Assembly: GCA_947070915.1 (NCBI GenBank) | Contig: CAMTDY010000139.1 | Span: forward strand, 1-7,385 | DNA: 7,385 nucleotides | From: an uncultured Roseburia sp. | GTDB taxonomy: Bacteria; Bacillota; Clostridia; Lachnospirales; Lachnospiraceae | Reading direction: 5' to 3' | In this document: in pieces, positions 1 through 7,070 of the stretch | Layout of the letters: every line of letters begins with the position of its first letter | How positions within the stretch are numbered: position 1 is the first letter of the stretch | Notes under the pieces: generated by a model | The model's database searches: none | Told to the model about the DNA's origin: nothing | The model's input: the letters and a program-made list of their open reading frames with translations, nothing else | Position numbers and translations under genes: made by a program

Positions 1-82
1 ATATTATGCTATCCAAATCTGCAAAGCATTTTTCCGATAAACGAAGATTTTTACAGCTGTATTCCCCAGTCCCTGCTTCATT

Positions 83-574
83 TTAAAACTCAGTCATCTC
101 TATAAATACCACCCTTTCGCCATCTGCAATTCCACCATATATCATATCCGTTTTACATCCCACTTCCAGATAGTGCTGTATCACATATTTTGACGTAAAT
201 GGCATTTCCAGAGATGATAATTCAGCGAAATCAAACCATCTGCTGATACCTTCATTGGAGGAAAACTCCCTGTCAACATCCTCCTTCAGATCAGCAAAGA
301 AATAATAATTCTGGCGTATCTCTCCTTTATTTCTTCGTAGTGTCACGTACCGCAGACATAAGTTTTTTATTTCATTTTCTGTTATGCCCAGTTCCTCCTG
401 CAATTCGCGTAACACACAGGCTCTGGCATCATTTAATTCAAATTCCTCAAAATGCCCACCCGCAGAGCCAACCCAGACATCATTGACCACTTTGCTCCCC
501 TGCCGGTAGAGCAACAACATTTTATTTCCTTTGGATATGTATATCGATGTCATATTTCTTAATGTTCCGTCCAT
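83..574 (-). CDS. Nudix hydrolase, MutT-like (possible 8-oxo-dGTP diphosphatase)
   Basis: Nudix enzymes hydrolyse nucleoside diphosphates linked to another group, using Mg2+ bound by the Nudix box. The product has 163 aa from ATG 574, a usual size for a single-domain member. The box begins at GGHFEEFELNDARA (39-52) and ends RELQEELGI (56-64); the metal ligands are expected at Glu57, Glu60 and Glu61. Counted from the second Gly of the GG pair, there are 9 residues between the acidic residue and REL, where the classical box has 7. I recall the same longer GGHFE-ELNDARACVLREL form from MutT-like proteins of Firmicutes, so this is probably a subfamily trait. An N-terminal strand pattern (KMLLLYRQG, 18-26) and a C-terminal strand (RVVFIEMTEF) complete the fold. 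The substrate cannot be read from the sequence. The gene is 48 nt downstream of jetD in the same direction, with no terminator between, so it may share the transcript. Its sampled GC is about 40 percent, against over 50 percent in jetC. Confidence 0.85.
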   Translation of the reverse strand: MDGTLRNMTSIYISKGNKMLLLYRQGSKVVNDVWVGSAGGHFEEFELNDARACVLRELQEELGITENEIKNLCLRYVTLRRNKGEIRQNYYFFADLKEDVDREFSSNEGISRWFDFAELSSLEMPFTSKYVIQHYLEVGCKTDMIYGGIADGERVVFIEMTEF

Positions 575-579
575 AAAAT

Positions 580-584
580 CCACC
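580..584 (-). promoter_or_regulatory. Ribosome binding site of the Nudix gene
   Basis: GGTGG lies 5 nt before ATG 574 on the minus strand. The open frame runs upstream to a TTG at 586 and a GTG at 583, but those codons overlap this site, so ATG 574 is the better start. Confidence 0.55.
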
Positions 585-622
585 AACTTTCAAAAAGTCA
601 CTGCTTATCCTGCCCTCTTAAC

Positions 623-1852
623 TCAATGGCAATTCACTACCTCCTGTTCCAGTTTGCACCCCTGCTCCAGCATATAGGCCAGGGTATCCCGGTAATCTTC
701 CACAGCTGTCCCCTCTGCCACCTGCCTCGTCAGTTCATCATATAGTGCCTGGAGCCGCCTGCGGTCATTTGCCGTCAAGGGCAGGGTGCTTTCCCGATAT
801 TCCTCCAGGACTTTTCTATCCATCAGCAGGGACATGAAGGAGATGCCTGTCTTTCTCTTTAGATGTTCCAATATGTAAAAACCACCGGCATCAATGTCGC
901 CAAAATGGCGGTATTCTTTCTGTGAATTCTGCTTATAAAGAAACAGGAGAAACTCCCGTTTTACCTTGTTGTGGAAGCCTCCCAGATAGACCACAAAGTC
1001 ACTGCCAGAAGGGAACTCATGAAAGGTGGTCAGATTCTCGATCGTTACAACCCGTTCTCCCAGTACCTCTACCTGCTGCAGTTCTTTTAGGGAACTGGTG
1101 GAAAGCGCCAGATCTCCTTCTAATTGAGACAGGTCTATCCTCTGCGCCCCGAGATGGAGCCGGGCATTTCCCTTCATCATGACATAGGTCGGCGTCTGGA
1201 CGATGCCACATTCTTCTAACACAGAATCCTTGTCCCCATACTCGCCATAGCGGAATAACAAAGCTTTCAAGCGGGGTGCCAGCTGTTCAAGACGTTTTGA
1301 ATCCGCAAACAATTGTATGGAAAGGGTGCGGATAAACGTTTCCTGTTCATTGGAGAGCGCAGCCACAGCCAGTTTTAACAGATCCCTGTAATCCTCCAGA
1401 TCCTGCTCATAATATTCGACGTTCTTATTGCCTGCCATCCGTCCTTTCTGCGCTTCGATGTAATCCCACAATGGCTGCAGTCTGCCATCCCTCTCCTGAT
1501 ATTCCGGGCACAGTTCATCCCAGAGCTCCGTGATACGTGCCTGCTCTTCTTTCCTCGGGGTGCGCCCCAGAGCTTTGTAACATTCATCCAGCTTGTCCTG
1601 ATTCAAAAGCGCCTTTTTCAGAGTACCATTTTTTTCTCTTTCCAGAAAAACATAGGAAAGGCTTTCTAATTCCTCCAGAGATTCATTGACACGGCAGAAG
1701 AGATCATACTCCGAGTCGTCCTTATACCGAGGAAACAGTCTGCCCACCGGGACGCTGAAACTCTGGCTGACCTTATTGATCGCTAAAAATGTCTTGCTTT
1801 TTTCGTATAAATCCAACAGGTGCTGCAACACCTTTACCTGTATCTGGTTCAC
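623..1852 (-). CDS. jetD: Wadjet protein JetD, toprim-fold nuclease (DUF2220-like C-terminus)
   Basis: JetD is the effector, a nuclease related to the Spo11/TopoVI-A and toprim group that cuts the circular DNA reeled in by JetABC. The product has 409 aa, starting at GTG 1852. Residues 1-95 look like winged-helix or DNA-binding structure (MNQIQVKVLQHLL at the start, EYDLFCRVNESLEELESL at 48-65). Residues 100-210 form a helical arm. The toprim domain follows, with the conserved acidic residue in VVTIENL (268-274, Glu272) and the metal-binding pair in HFGDIDAGGF (316-325, Asp319 and Asp321). A LEQE motif near the C-terminus (401-404) resembles the conserved end of DUF2220 proteins. All expected metal ligands are present, so the nuclease should be active. 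The gene is translationally coupled to jetC and is the last of the core operon. The exact catalytic role of each residue is inferred from the family. Confidence 0.9.
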   Translation of the reverse strand: MNQIQVKVLQHLLDLYEKSKTFLAINKVSQSFSVPVGRLFPRYKDDSEYDLFCRVNESLEELESLSYVFLEREKNGTLKKALLNQDKLDECYKALGRTPRKEEQARITELWDELCPEYQERDGRLQPLWDYIEAQKGRMAGNKNVEYYEQDLEDYRDLLKLAVAALSNEQETFIRTLSIQLFADSKRLEQLAPRLKALLFRYGEYGDKDSVLEECGIVQTPTYVMMKGNARLHLGAQRIDLSQLEGDLALSTSSLKELQQVEVLGERVVTIENLTTFHEFPSGSDFVVYLGGFHNKVKREFLLFLYKQNSQKEYRHFGDIDAGGFYILEHLKRKTGISFMSLLMDRKVLEEYRESTLPLTANDRRRLQALYDELTRQVAEGTAVEDYRDTLAYMLEQGCKLEQEVVNCH

Positions 1853-4800
1853 AGATCATATTCCTCCACAATGCTGTTTTGTCCCATCCGGATCGCAGTC
1901 AGGATTGTACCCACCTGCTCACCGATGATCTCGATCTTGGCCGGCGGGGTTGCCAGGATCACCTGAAGTCCCAGGCCATTGAAAAAGTCCATCATGGACT
2001 GGATGCGCTCGTCGTCCATCTTGTCAAATGCCTCATCCAGAAGCATAAGACGCACGCTATTGCCATAGTGGTAAAGTTGATAAAAGGAAGCCGCAATCGC
2101 CACATAATAGGGAACCTGTGTCTCGCTCCCGCTCTTCTCACCGTAAATATCGGAAAACCGCTGTACGGAGCCGTCCTTTTTGTGGATCTCGATATCGTAG
2201 TCCAGATAGGAACGGTAATCCGTATATTCCTCCACAATTTTATTTCCATTGTCATCACGGGTCATCAGTTTATCAAAGAGGTCGGACATCTCTTCCTTGT
2301 ACTCGGCCTCAAAGGCATTGGTCCAGAGATTGACGCCTTCGTGATTGTTTTCCGATGTGATCATCCGGTAAAGTCCCTCTTTGTTTTTGTCAAAGCTGAT
2401 CTTGAAATGATAGTTATCGTCTCCGTAATAGATATTGCTCAATGCCTTGTTCAGACTGCGGAATTCATTTCTCGCCGCCTCGATATGCTCTTTCATCCGG
2501 GACAAAAAGTCGCTGCGGAAAATTTCCTCACAGTCCTCTTTCGCGGATTTTAGTTTCTCCTCGTACCGGATAATATCCACGGACTGCAGTTTCTGCCTGG
2601 CCTCCCGGTATTCTGCCATCCCCTCTGTGCCCGTCATAAAATCCAGGGTGTAGTCCTGGTTAAACTGCATCTGCAAGGCCCGAAGGCCGTGGTTTCCATT
2701 CAGCAGTTCCTCCCTCTCATTCACAAACTGGGAGTGCTGGGGGGCAAAATTTTCCGCGATCTTCCGCGCCGATTTTGTCTTACGGTTCTGCTGGTATTTC
2801 TCCTGTGCTTCCTTGTAGAGAAGCCCCTCTGTATCCGATTGCTCCTGCAGCTGCCGTAAAAGAGATTCGGATTCATTTCCCTTTCGGACGGCTTGCTCTT
2901 CCCACTGTTCAATCTGGTTATCCAGCCGCATATTCTCCCTGCTAAGCCGGTCCCTCTCATCCCGCAATTCCTTTATCTCTTTCTGTTTTCCTTCCAGGCG
3001 CATCATGAGTTGGATCAGCGTAGGATCATTGGAGGCCGCCTTCAGCTCTGCCTCTGCCTTGGCAAGCTGTCCCTGCATATCCTGGAGATTTTCCGGAGCA
3101 TACAGATACAATTTGATCAGTTCCAGTTTTACTTCCCCGGCACTTTTCCTGACCTCCGAGTACTGGGCTACCTTCTCCCGGAGCACGCTCCGCTGCCCGG
3201 TCATATCCTCAATCTCTTTCTTTACATTCTCGATCTGTACACGATATGCATTCTGGCCGATAAAGGGGTTCTTATAGTGTGCCGGATTAATGTGCCGCAC
3301 CACATAGCCCTGATAGAGCATACACTCCGGTGTGATGGACACTGTATAATTCCCCAGCTCTTCCACTCTGTCACAGCGCATAACACGTCCCAGTATATAG
3401 TTTGCATAGGCTCTGGCATAACGGTTTTCACTTTTAACCACATAGGCCAGTGACTGCTGTTCCACTTCACCATCCAGCGGAAGTTTCTTACTGTTGATAA
3501 TACCAGCGGTATGGATCCGGCTGCGTTTTTTATCGTATACCTCCAGTGCCACATCGTAATACTCCGGTTCTACCACCAGATAAAACTTCTGGGTGTGAAG
3601 ATAACCTTCCACCGCATTGCTCCATTTTATATCGGTGATCTCCAGCAGTTCAGAAAGAAAATAGACCTTCGAGGGGATACCCCGTCTGGCAAATTCCTTT
3701 TCCACTTCATACTTTAATCTTCCGGCATACTCCGGGTAGGGAAGGATCTGTTTGTTCAATTGCCGCAGACGTTCCTGGCAGGCGTCAATTCCATCTGAAA
3801 TCACACGCATCTCCTCAGAGTACCTCGCCCATTCCAGCTCCAGTTCCTTTTGTTCCTTCTGTAAAAATGCCTCCAGTTTCTCCAGGATGGCATTCTTTTC
3901 CTCTTTCTCTCCCGCATCCTTCAAACACTCCCACTGCCTCTTGCTGACCGGTTCATACCCCAGGCGGGATACATTCCGAAGATATTCCATGAGCCGCTGC
4001 AGCTGCTCCCCCAGCTGCTTCTTTTCCTTTTCTTTTTCTGCGATGGACAACTGCAGGGAAGCAATCCGTTTTTCTGCCTCCGCCCGCTGCCGGTTGGATG
4101 TGTTTGTCTCCTTATCCACGTTAATGGCAACGATCTGCTCCTCTACATTTCCTATGTTCCGCTTCAGAAGATCCAGCGCCTCATTGTTAGACTGCATCGT
4201 CTGCTTTTTCAGACGGATCTGTCTTATGAGTTCCTCCCGTTCTTCCTGAAGGGCAGAACAGTCGGCAATCTGAAGAAGAATTTCATTCACCCGGATCGAA
4301 TATTCTTTTGCCTCGATCTCATCATGCTTCGCTATGATCTGTTCCAATCCCGCAAGCTGCCGCCTTGAACGGTCCAGAATCCCTTCCAGTTCGCTTAATG
4401 TCTCTATATTCTCCCGCAGCGCCGCCACATCGATCTGCTTCTCCGATAGTACAAACTTATTGATAAATTCTTTTACATTGTCCATAGGCTTAAATGCCAG
4501 TGACTTGGGAATGATATCAAAAAATTTATCGTCCAGGTTTCCCAGGCGCCGCTTAAAACGCTCCCTTGCCGCCTGCTTCTGGTCAATATAACGGATCTTC
4601 CGGCCGTTCACACGAAATTCTGCTGCCAGCGCCGGCCGCTGTCCCACGGTAAAGGATAATGCTTCCAGACGGCACTCTTCCACATACCATCTGGTTGCCA
4701 CCGTACTTTCCTCGTCCGGCGAGAGCATATGTACGCCAATGACAAAATACCGGTCGTCTTTTTCCTCATAAAATTCCAAGGCCACGTTAGCTGGTACTGC

Positions 4801-5067
4801 ATTTTTCCTAAGATATGTCTCCCCTACATTTCCCATTTTGCACCGCACATATCCCTTGAGATTCCGGTTTCCCTTTTCGTTTGCCGCTGTATTGAATCTG
4901 CGCGTATTGGTTGTCAGCACAAGCTGGACCGCATCCAGTATGGTAGACTTCCCCGCCGTATTTTCTCCGCTGATCAGGGTGGAACCATGAAAAGCGATTC
5001 TTTCATTTTCAAAATAGTGCCAGTTAATCAGTTGTACTCTCGTCAGAATCTTCTTCTGGTTCTCCAT
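1849..5067 (-). CDS. jetC: Wadjet protein JetC, SMC-like ATPase
   Basis: JetC is the motor of the complex. It dimerises through its hinge, binds ATP at its heads and extrudes DNA loops. With the start at ATG 5067 it has 1072 aa. The N-terminal head has the Walker A motif GENTAGKST (residues 34-42, Lys40) and a Q-loop glutamine at 48. Two long charged helical stretches (about 215-440 and 615-880) form the coiled-coil arm. Between them lies a globular hinge-like region (about 445-615) with WSNAVEGYL and FYLVVEPEYY. The C-terminal head has the ABC signature KSGSETQ (978-984) and the Walker B motif LMLLDEAFDKMD (1007-1018, Asp1011 and Glu1012). This layout matches MukB/MksB/JetC proteins; the zinc-hook CXXC of Rad50 or SbcC is absent from the hinge. 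The gene overlaps jetB by 44 nt and jetD by 4 nt. No frameshift or missing catalytic residue is seen. A start at 5085 would add 6 residues. Confidence 0.93.
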   Translation of the reverse strand: MENQKKILTRVQLINWHYFENERIAFHGSTLISGENTAGKSTILDAVQLVLTTNTRRFNTAANEKGNRNLKGYVRCKMGNVGETYLRKNAVPANVALEFYEEKDDRYFVIGVHMLSPDEESTVATRWYVEECRLEALSFTVGQRPALAAEFRVNGRKIRYIDQKQAARERFKRRLGNLDDKFFDIIPKSLAFKPMDNVKEFINKFVLSEKQIDVAALRENIETLSELEGILDRSRRQLAGLEQIIAKHDEIEAKEYSIRVNEILLQIADCSALQEEREELIRQIRLKKQTMQSNNEALDLLKRNIGNVEEQIVAINVDKETNTSNRQRAEAEKRIASLQLSIAEKEKEKKQLGEQLQRLMEYLRNVSRLGYEPVSKRQWECLKDAGEKEEKNAILEKLEAFLQKEQKELELEWARYSEEMRVISDGIDACQERLRQLNKQILPYPEYAGRLKYEVEKEFARRGIPSKVYFLSELLEITDIKWSNAVEGYLHTQKFYLVVEPEYYDVALEVYDKKRSRIHTAGIINSKKLPLDGEVEQQSLAYVVKSENRYARAYANYILGRVMRCDRVEELGNYTVSITPECMLYQGYVVRHINPAHYKNPFIGQNAYRVQIENVKKEIEDMTGQRSVLREKVAQYSEVRKSAGEVKLELIKLYLYAPENLQDMQGQLAKAEAELKAASNDPTLIQLMMRLEGKQKEIKELRDERDRLSRENMRLDNQIEQWEEQAVRKGNESESLLRQLQEQSDTEGLLYKEAQEKYQQNRKTKSARKIAENFAPQHSQFVNEREELLNGNHGLRALQMQFNQDYTLDFMTGTEGMAEYREARQKLQSVDIIRYEEKLKSAKEDCEEIFRSDFLSRMKEHIEAARNEFRSLNKALSNIYYGDDNYHFKISFDKNKEGLYRMITSENNHEGVNLWTNAFEAEYKEEMSDLFDKLMTRDDNGNKIVEEYTDYRSYLDYDIEIHKKDGSVQRFSDIYGEKSGSETQVPYYVAIAASFYQLYHYGNSVRLMLLDEAFDKMDDERIQSMMDFFNGLGLQVILATPPAKIEIIGEQVGTILTAIRMGQNSIVEEYDL
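1862..1867 (-). promoter_or_regulatory. Ribosome binding site of jetD
   Basis: GGAGGA lies within the last codons of jetC and ends 9 nt before GTG 1852. The GTG shares bases with the jetC stop in a GTGA overlap, an arrangement typical of translational coupling, so a non-ATG start is well supported here. Confidence 0.75.
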
Positions 5068-5665
5068 TTCCCCGTCCTCCAGCATACTCCTTTAATTTTT
5101 GCTCCGTCAACGCAAAATACGCATTCACATCCTCTACAGGCACCGCCATAATGATCGACGGATAGATGACAATCCGCGCATCCGTCTGGGTTACGTCACT
5201 GTCCAGATTCCGCAGCAGATTATATTTGCGGAACAGGCTGATCATATGCCGCTCCGTCCCCTTATCCAGAACCGGTTTCGCTTTTATTTTCAACATCACA
5301 TACTTTTCCCGGATCTCTTCCATCAGCACCGTAACTTCTTCCGAAAAAGTGGCAAGTTCTTTTCTTTTTTCTATGTATAACAACCGTAGGATCAACAGAA
5401 AAATACTCTCATATTTCCCCAGGGACAGCCGGCCCGTCCCAAACTGGCTGACCAGGCCGATCACGCCTTGTTCCTCATTGATTTTCAAATCGTAGCCCAG
5501 CAGATCAAAATACGGAATAAACATCTCCTTATTCTGCCGGACAAAGACATACTCTTTCCGTGTATCTTCTTTTTTCTTCAAGAGAAAACACTGATTTAAC
5601 AGCTTATTGGCTGCAACACGGAATTTTTCTTTTTGTGCCACAGACTCCTCGAACACCTCAAACAT
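5024..5665 (-). CDS. jetB: Wadjet protein JetB, KITE-like winged-helix subunit (type II, DUF6063-like)
   Basis: JetB is the small dimeric winged-helix subunit that binds the JetA kleisin and helps hold DNA in the SMC complex, like MksE, MukE and other KITE proteins. The product is 213 aa, the usual size for the family. The N-terminal part has a helix with NKLLNQCFLLKKK (residues 20-32) followed by a strand (YVFV at 39-42) and PYFDLLGYDL (51-60), a pattern shared with MksE-like and DUF4194-like proteins. A hydrophobic helix SIFLLILRLLYIEKRKE (87-103) follows, then a second winged-helix-like half (about 105-180). The last 12 residues form an acidic tail, EPEEDSDESTTD. The start at ATG 5665 is 1 nt after the jetA stop and has a good binding site. 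The end overlaps the start of jetC by 44 nt. Family assignment is from position and pattern, so DUF6063 versus a sister family should be read as likely. Confidence 0.85.
   Translation of the reverse strand: MFEVFEESVAQKEKFRVAANKLLNQCFLLKKKEDTRKEYVFVRQNKEMFIPYFDLLGYDLKINEEQGVIGLVSQFGTGRLSLGKYESIFLLILRLLYIEKRKELATFSEEVTVLMEEIREKYVMLKIKAKPVLDKGTERHMISLFRKYNLLRNLDSDVTQTDARIVIYPSIIMAVPVEDVNAYFALTEQKLKEYAGGRGNGEPEEDSDESTTD
5076..5080 (-). promoter_or_regulatory. Ribosome binding site of jetC
   Basis: GGAGG on the minus strand is 8 nt before ATG 5067, and it is embedded in the Gly-Gly-Arg codons of the jetB C-terminus. The other in-frame ATG at 5085 also has an AAGGAG upstream, but only 1 nt away, which is too close for efficient initiation. 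The 5067 start is therefore preferred. Confidence 0.7.
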
Positions 5666-5666
5666 G

Positions 5667-7064
5667 TCATGTATCCTTTCTGATAATATCAAAATACGGC
5701 AGTGAAAAACCAGCAATCTGTGTCCGCTCCCTGGTTCTGCGAATCGTATAATTATTTGACCGGTTTCCTGCATAAATACTAATATAAATGATCCGCAGCA
5801 GATCCCTGCGGGACTCAGCCGGTATTTCATTCACAGCCATCTGAGTACGGTCTTTCAGCAGATCCATAACATAGGCATTGATGTTTTTCCTGGAAAACCG
5901 GTTACGGTTTTTCATTCGGAGCGCCTCTTTATAGAGCTGACGCTCCTCTGCACTCATACGGTTTTCCTCCGACAGCTCATCCACCCTGCCCAAGGTTTTG
6001 GTCACCGGTATGCTCTGCAGAGATTCCGGTGAAATATAATTTTGCGGATATAACGCGACAAGATTCTGAATCCCATTTTCTAACCCATCTTCTATCCCGT
6101 CACCATTTAACTGCTCGACATACCAATTTAATATCTGCGATAATTTTCCTTCCAGATTATTTCCGGTTGCCAGGAGAAACTTGGCGCGCATCACTGCATT
6201 TCTCATATACCGAGTATGTTTCCGGTCTATTTCATCTATAATATCGTCCAGACGGTAAAAAGAAGACTTCACATCCAGAAGCATCTGCACCAGACTATCA
6301 TATGCCGCTCCCTCGTCCGTCTCCTCCTCAACCTCCATATATCCAGCCACCGCCCGGTCCATAATATCCGGCGTCTCCAGCATATACTCCAGCCGTTCAA
6401 TAATCGCACTCCGGAAATACGATATATTCTCACTGGTCTTCATACGCAGATAGGCCTTTGAGCCAATATTTTTATGATACTCAAAGAAATGATCCAGAAT
6501 CTCGTCCGCCTCCATCTCATTGGTCTGCTTCTCCATATGACGCTTTATGCTGGCATTTAACTTTTTGAGCTCGGACAACAGCCGTTCCGTATTTTCCTGT
6601 ACCCCCTTAATGATCAGTTCATAAGGCTTACTATAGAGGTCCTGATTCTGCAGGCTGGCATGAATCTGGGAAATGATGCCCTGATACTCTGCCTCCTCTT
6701 CCCGGATCACCCGGTTCATGCTCTCGATGATCGGAATCGCATACTCATACAGGACGACATTCAGCTGATGATTCGTCTCCTGCTCGTATTCTATCCATCC
6801 GCAGTTTTTTAGCATGGCAACAACACCGTTCGCCTTTTCCCTTGCATCCCGGATGTATGTCTCATCATCAAACGTCATCTCCGAATCATCTGCCTCAAAA
6901 TAATCTGTCAGAATCCTGACTACAATCTCACGGCTTACCCCATAGGAGATCTCTGACTTAAAAGAATTTAGAAGCAGCATGATACAGTCTGCATACTCCC
7001 GGCGGTATTTACTGGTCAACGGTCTGAAAAACTGAGGGGGAAGGATGTCAAATAATTGTTTCAC
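5667..7064 (-). CDS. jetA: Wadjet protein JetA, kleisin-like subunit (type II, former DUF5716 family)
   Basis: JetA is the kleisin-like subunit that links the two JetC heads and carries JetB in the loop-extruding complex. The 465-aa product starts at GTG 7064 behind a strong ribosome binding site. Its N-terminus, MKQLFDILPPQFFRPL, is typical of the type II JetA family. Visible regions are a probable winged-helix N-terminal domain (about 1-115), a charged helical stretch likely to be coiled coil (about 118-215), a helical middle (about 215-320), a Gly/Asp/Glu-rich linker (320-334) and a basic C-terminal domain (about 350-465) rich in Arg, for example IRRTRERTQ at 441-449. The linker is built from four-codon repeats. 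There are no catalytic motifs, as expected. The gene is intact and ends 1 nt before jetB. The assignment is secure from position and sequence; domain limits are estimates. Confidence 0.9.
   Translation of the reverse strand: MKQLFDILPPQFFRPLTSKYRREYADCIMLLLNSFKSEISYGVSREIVVRILTDYFEADDSEMTFDDETYIRDAREKANGVVAMLKNCGWIEYEQETNHQLNVVLYEYAIPIIESMNRVIREEEAEYQGIISQIHASLQNQDLYSKPYELIIKGVQENTERLLSELKKLNASIKRHMEKQTNEMEADEILDHFFEYHKNIGSKAYLRMKTSENISYFRSAIIERLEYMLETPDIMDRAVAGYMEVEEETDEGAAYDSLVQMLLDVKSSFYRLDDIIDEIDRKHTRYMRNAVMRAKFLLATGNNLEGKLSQILNWYVEQLNGDGIEDGLENGIQNLVALYPQNYISPESLQSIPVTKTLGRVDELSEENRMSAEERQLYKEALRMKNRNRFSRKNINAYVMDLLKDRTQMAVNEIPAESRRDLLRIIYISIYAGNRSNNYTIRRTRERTQIAGFSLPYFDIIRKDT
5674..5680 (-). 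promoter_or_regulatory. Ribosome binding site of jetB
   Basis: GAAAGGA on the minus strand lies 8 nt before ATG 5665 and inside the last codons of jetA. It selects 5665 as the jetB start. The open frame extends upstream to 5830, but that extension lies wholly inside jetA and has no ribosome binding site logic. A nearer ATG at 5670 is out of frame. Confidence 0.7.
6066..6101 (-). repeat. Degenerate 12-nt in-frame tandem repeat (3 units) in the jetA linker
   Basis: On the minus strand three consecutive 12-nt units read GACGGGATAGAA, GATGGGTTAGAA and AATGGGATTCAG. They encode DGIE, DGLE and NGIQ (JetA residues 322-333). The units share a GGG-T-A core and keep the reading frame, so copy number can change without a frameshift. 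The repeat is short and imperfect, and its significance is uncertain. Confidence 0.6.
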
Positions 7065-7070
7065 TTTCTT

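Larger units (their letters stand above)
623..7064 (-). other. Complete Wadjet (JetABCD) anti-plasmid defence operon, type II-like
   Basis: Four co-directional genes appear in the canonical order jetA-jetB-jetC-jetD. The junctions are jetA stop to jetB start 1 nt apart, jetB and jetC overlapping by 44 nt, and jetC and jetD overlapping by 4 nt (GTGA). Each gene has its own ribosome binding site and no hairpin with a T-run interrupts the series, so one polycistronic transcript is likely. The gene sizes (465, 213, 1072 and 409 aa) and motifs fit a kleisin, a KITE, an SMC ATPase and a toprim nuclease, the four parts of the SMC-like complex also known as MksFEBG or EptABCD. The type II assignment rests on recognising the JetA and JetB families from sequence, not on a profile search. 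I did not find a convincing promoter; it should lie in 7065-7264 or further upstream. Confidence 0.92.

Noticed and set aside
4..81. 25-codon ORF on the minus strand just after the Nudix stop (ATG 81 to TAA 6-4)
   Set aside because: No ribosome binding site, no recognisable sequence and too short to support. The rest of 1-82 also shows no clear terminator hairpin; ACAGCTGT at 53-60 is a short palindrome without a T-run.
586..600. ACTTT-TTG-AAAGT inverted repeat between jetD and the Nudix gene
   Set aside because: Five weak pairs with a 3-nt loop and no T-run; not a credible terminator, so co-transcription stays possible.
1789..2553. 254-codon open frame on the plus strand opposite jetC and jetD
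   Set aside because: It is antisense to the conserved JetC C-terminal head, has a composition typical of an antisense shadow and no recognisable domain. Other plus-strand frames opposite jetA, jetB and jetC were rejected for the same reason.
5666..5830. Upstream extension of jetB to 268 codons
   Set aside because: It lies fully inside the conserved 3' end of jetA and has no binding site. The start at 5665 matches the usual family length and has a good ribosome binding site.
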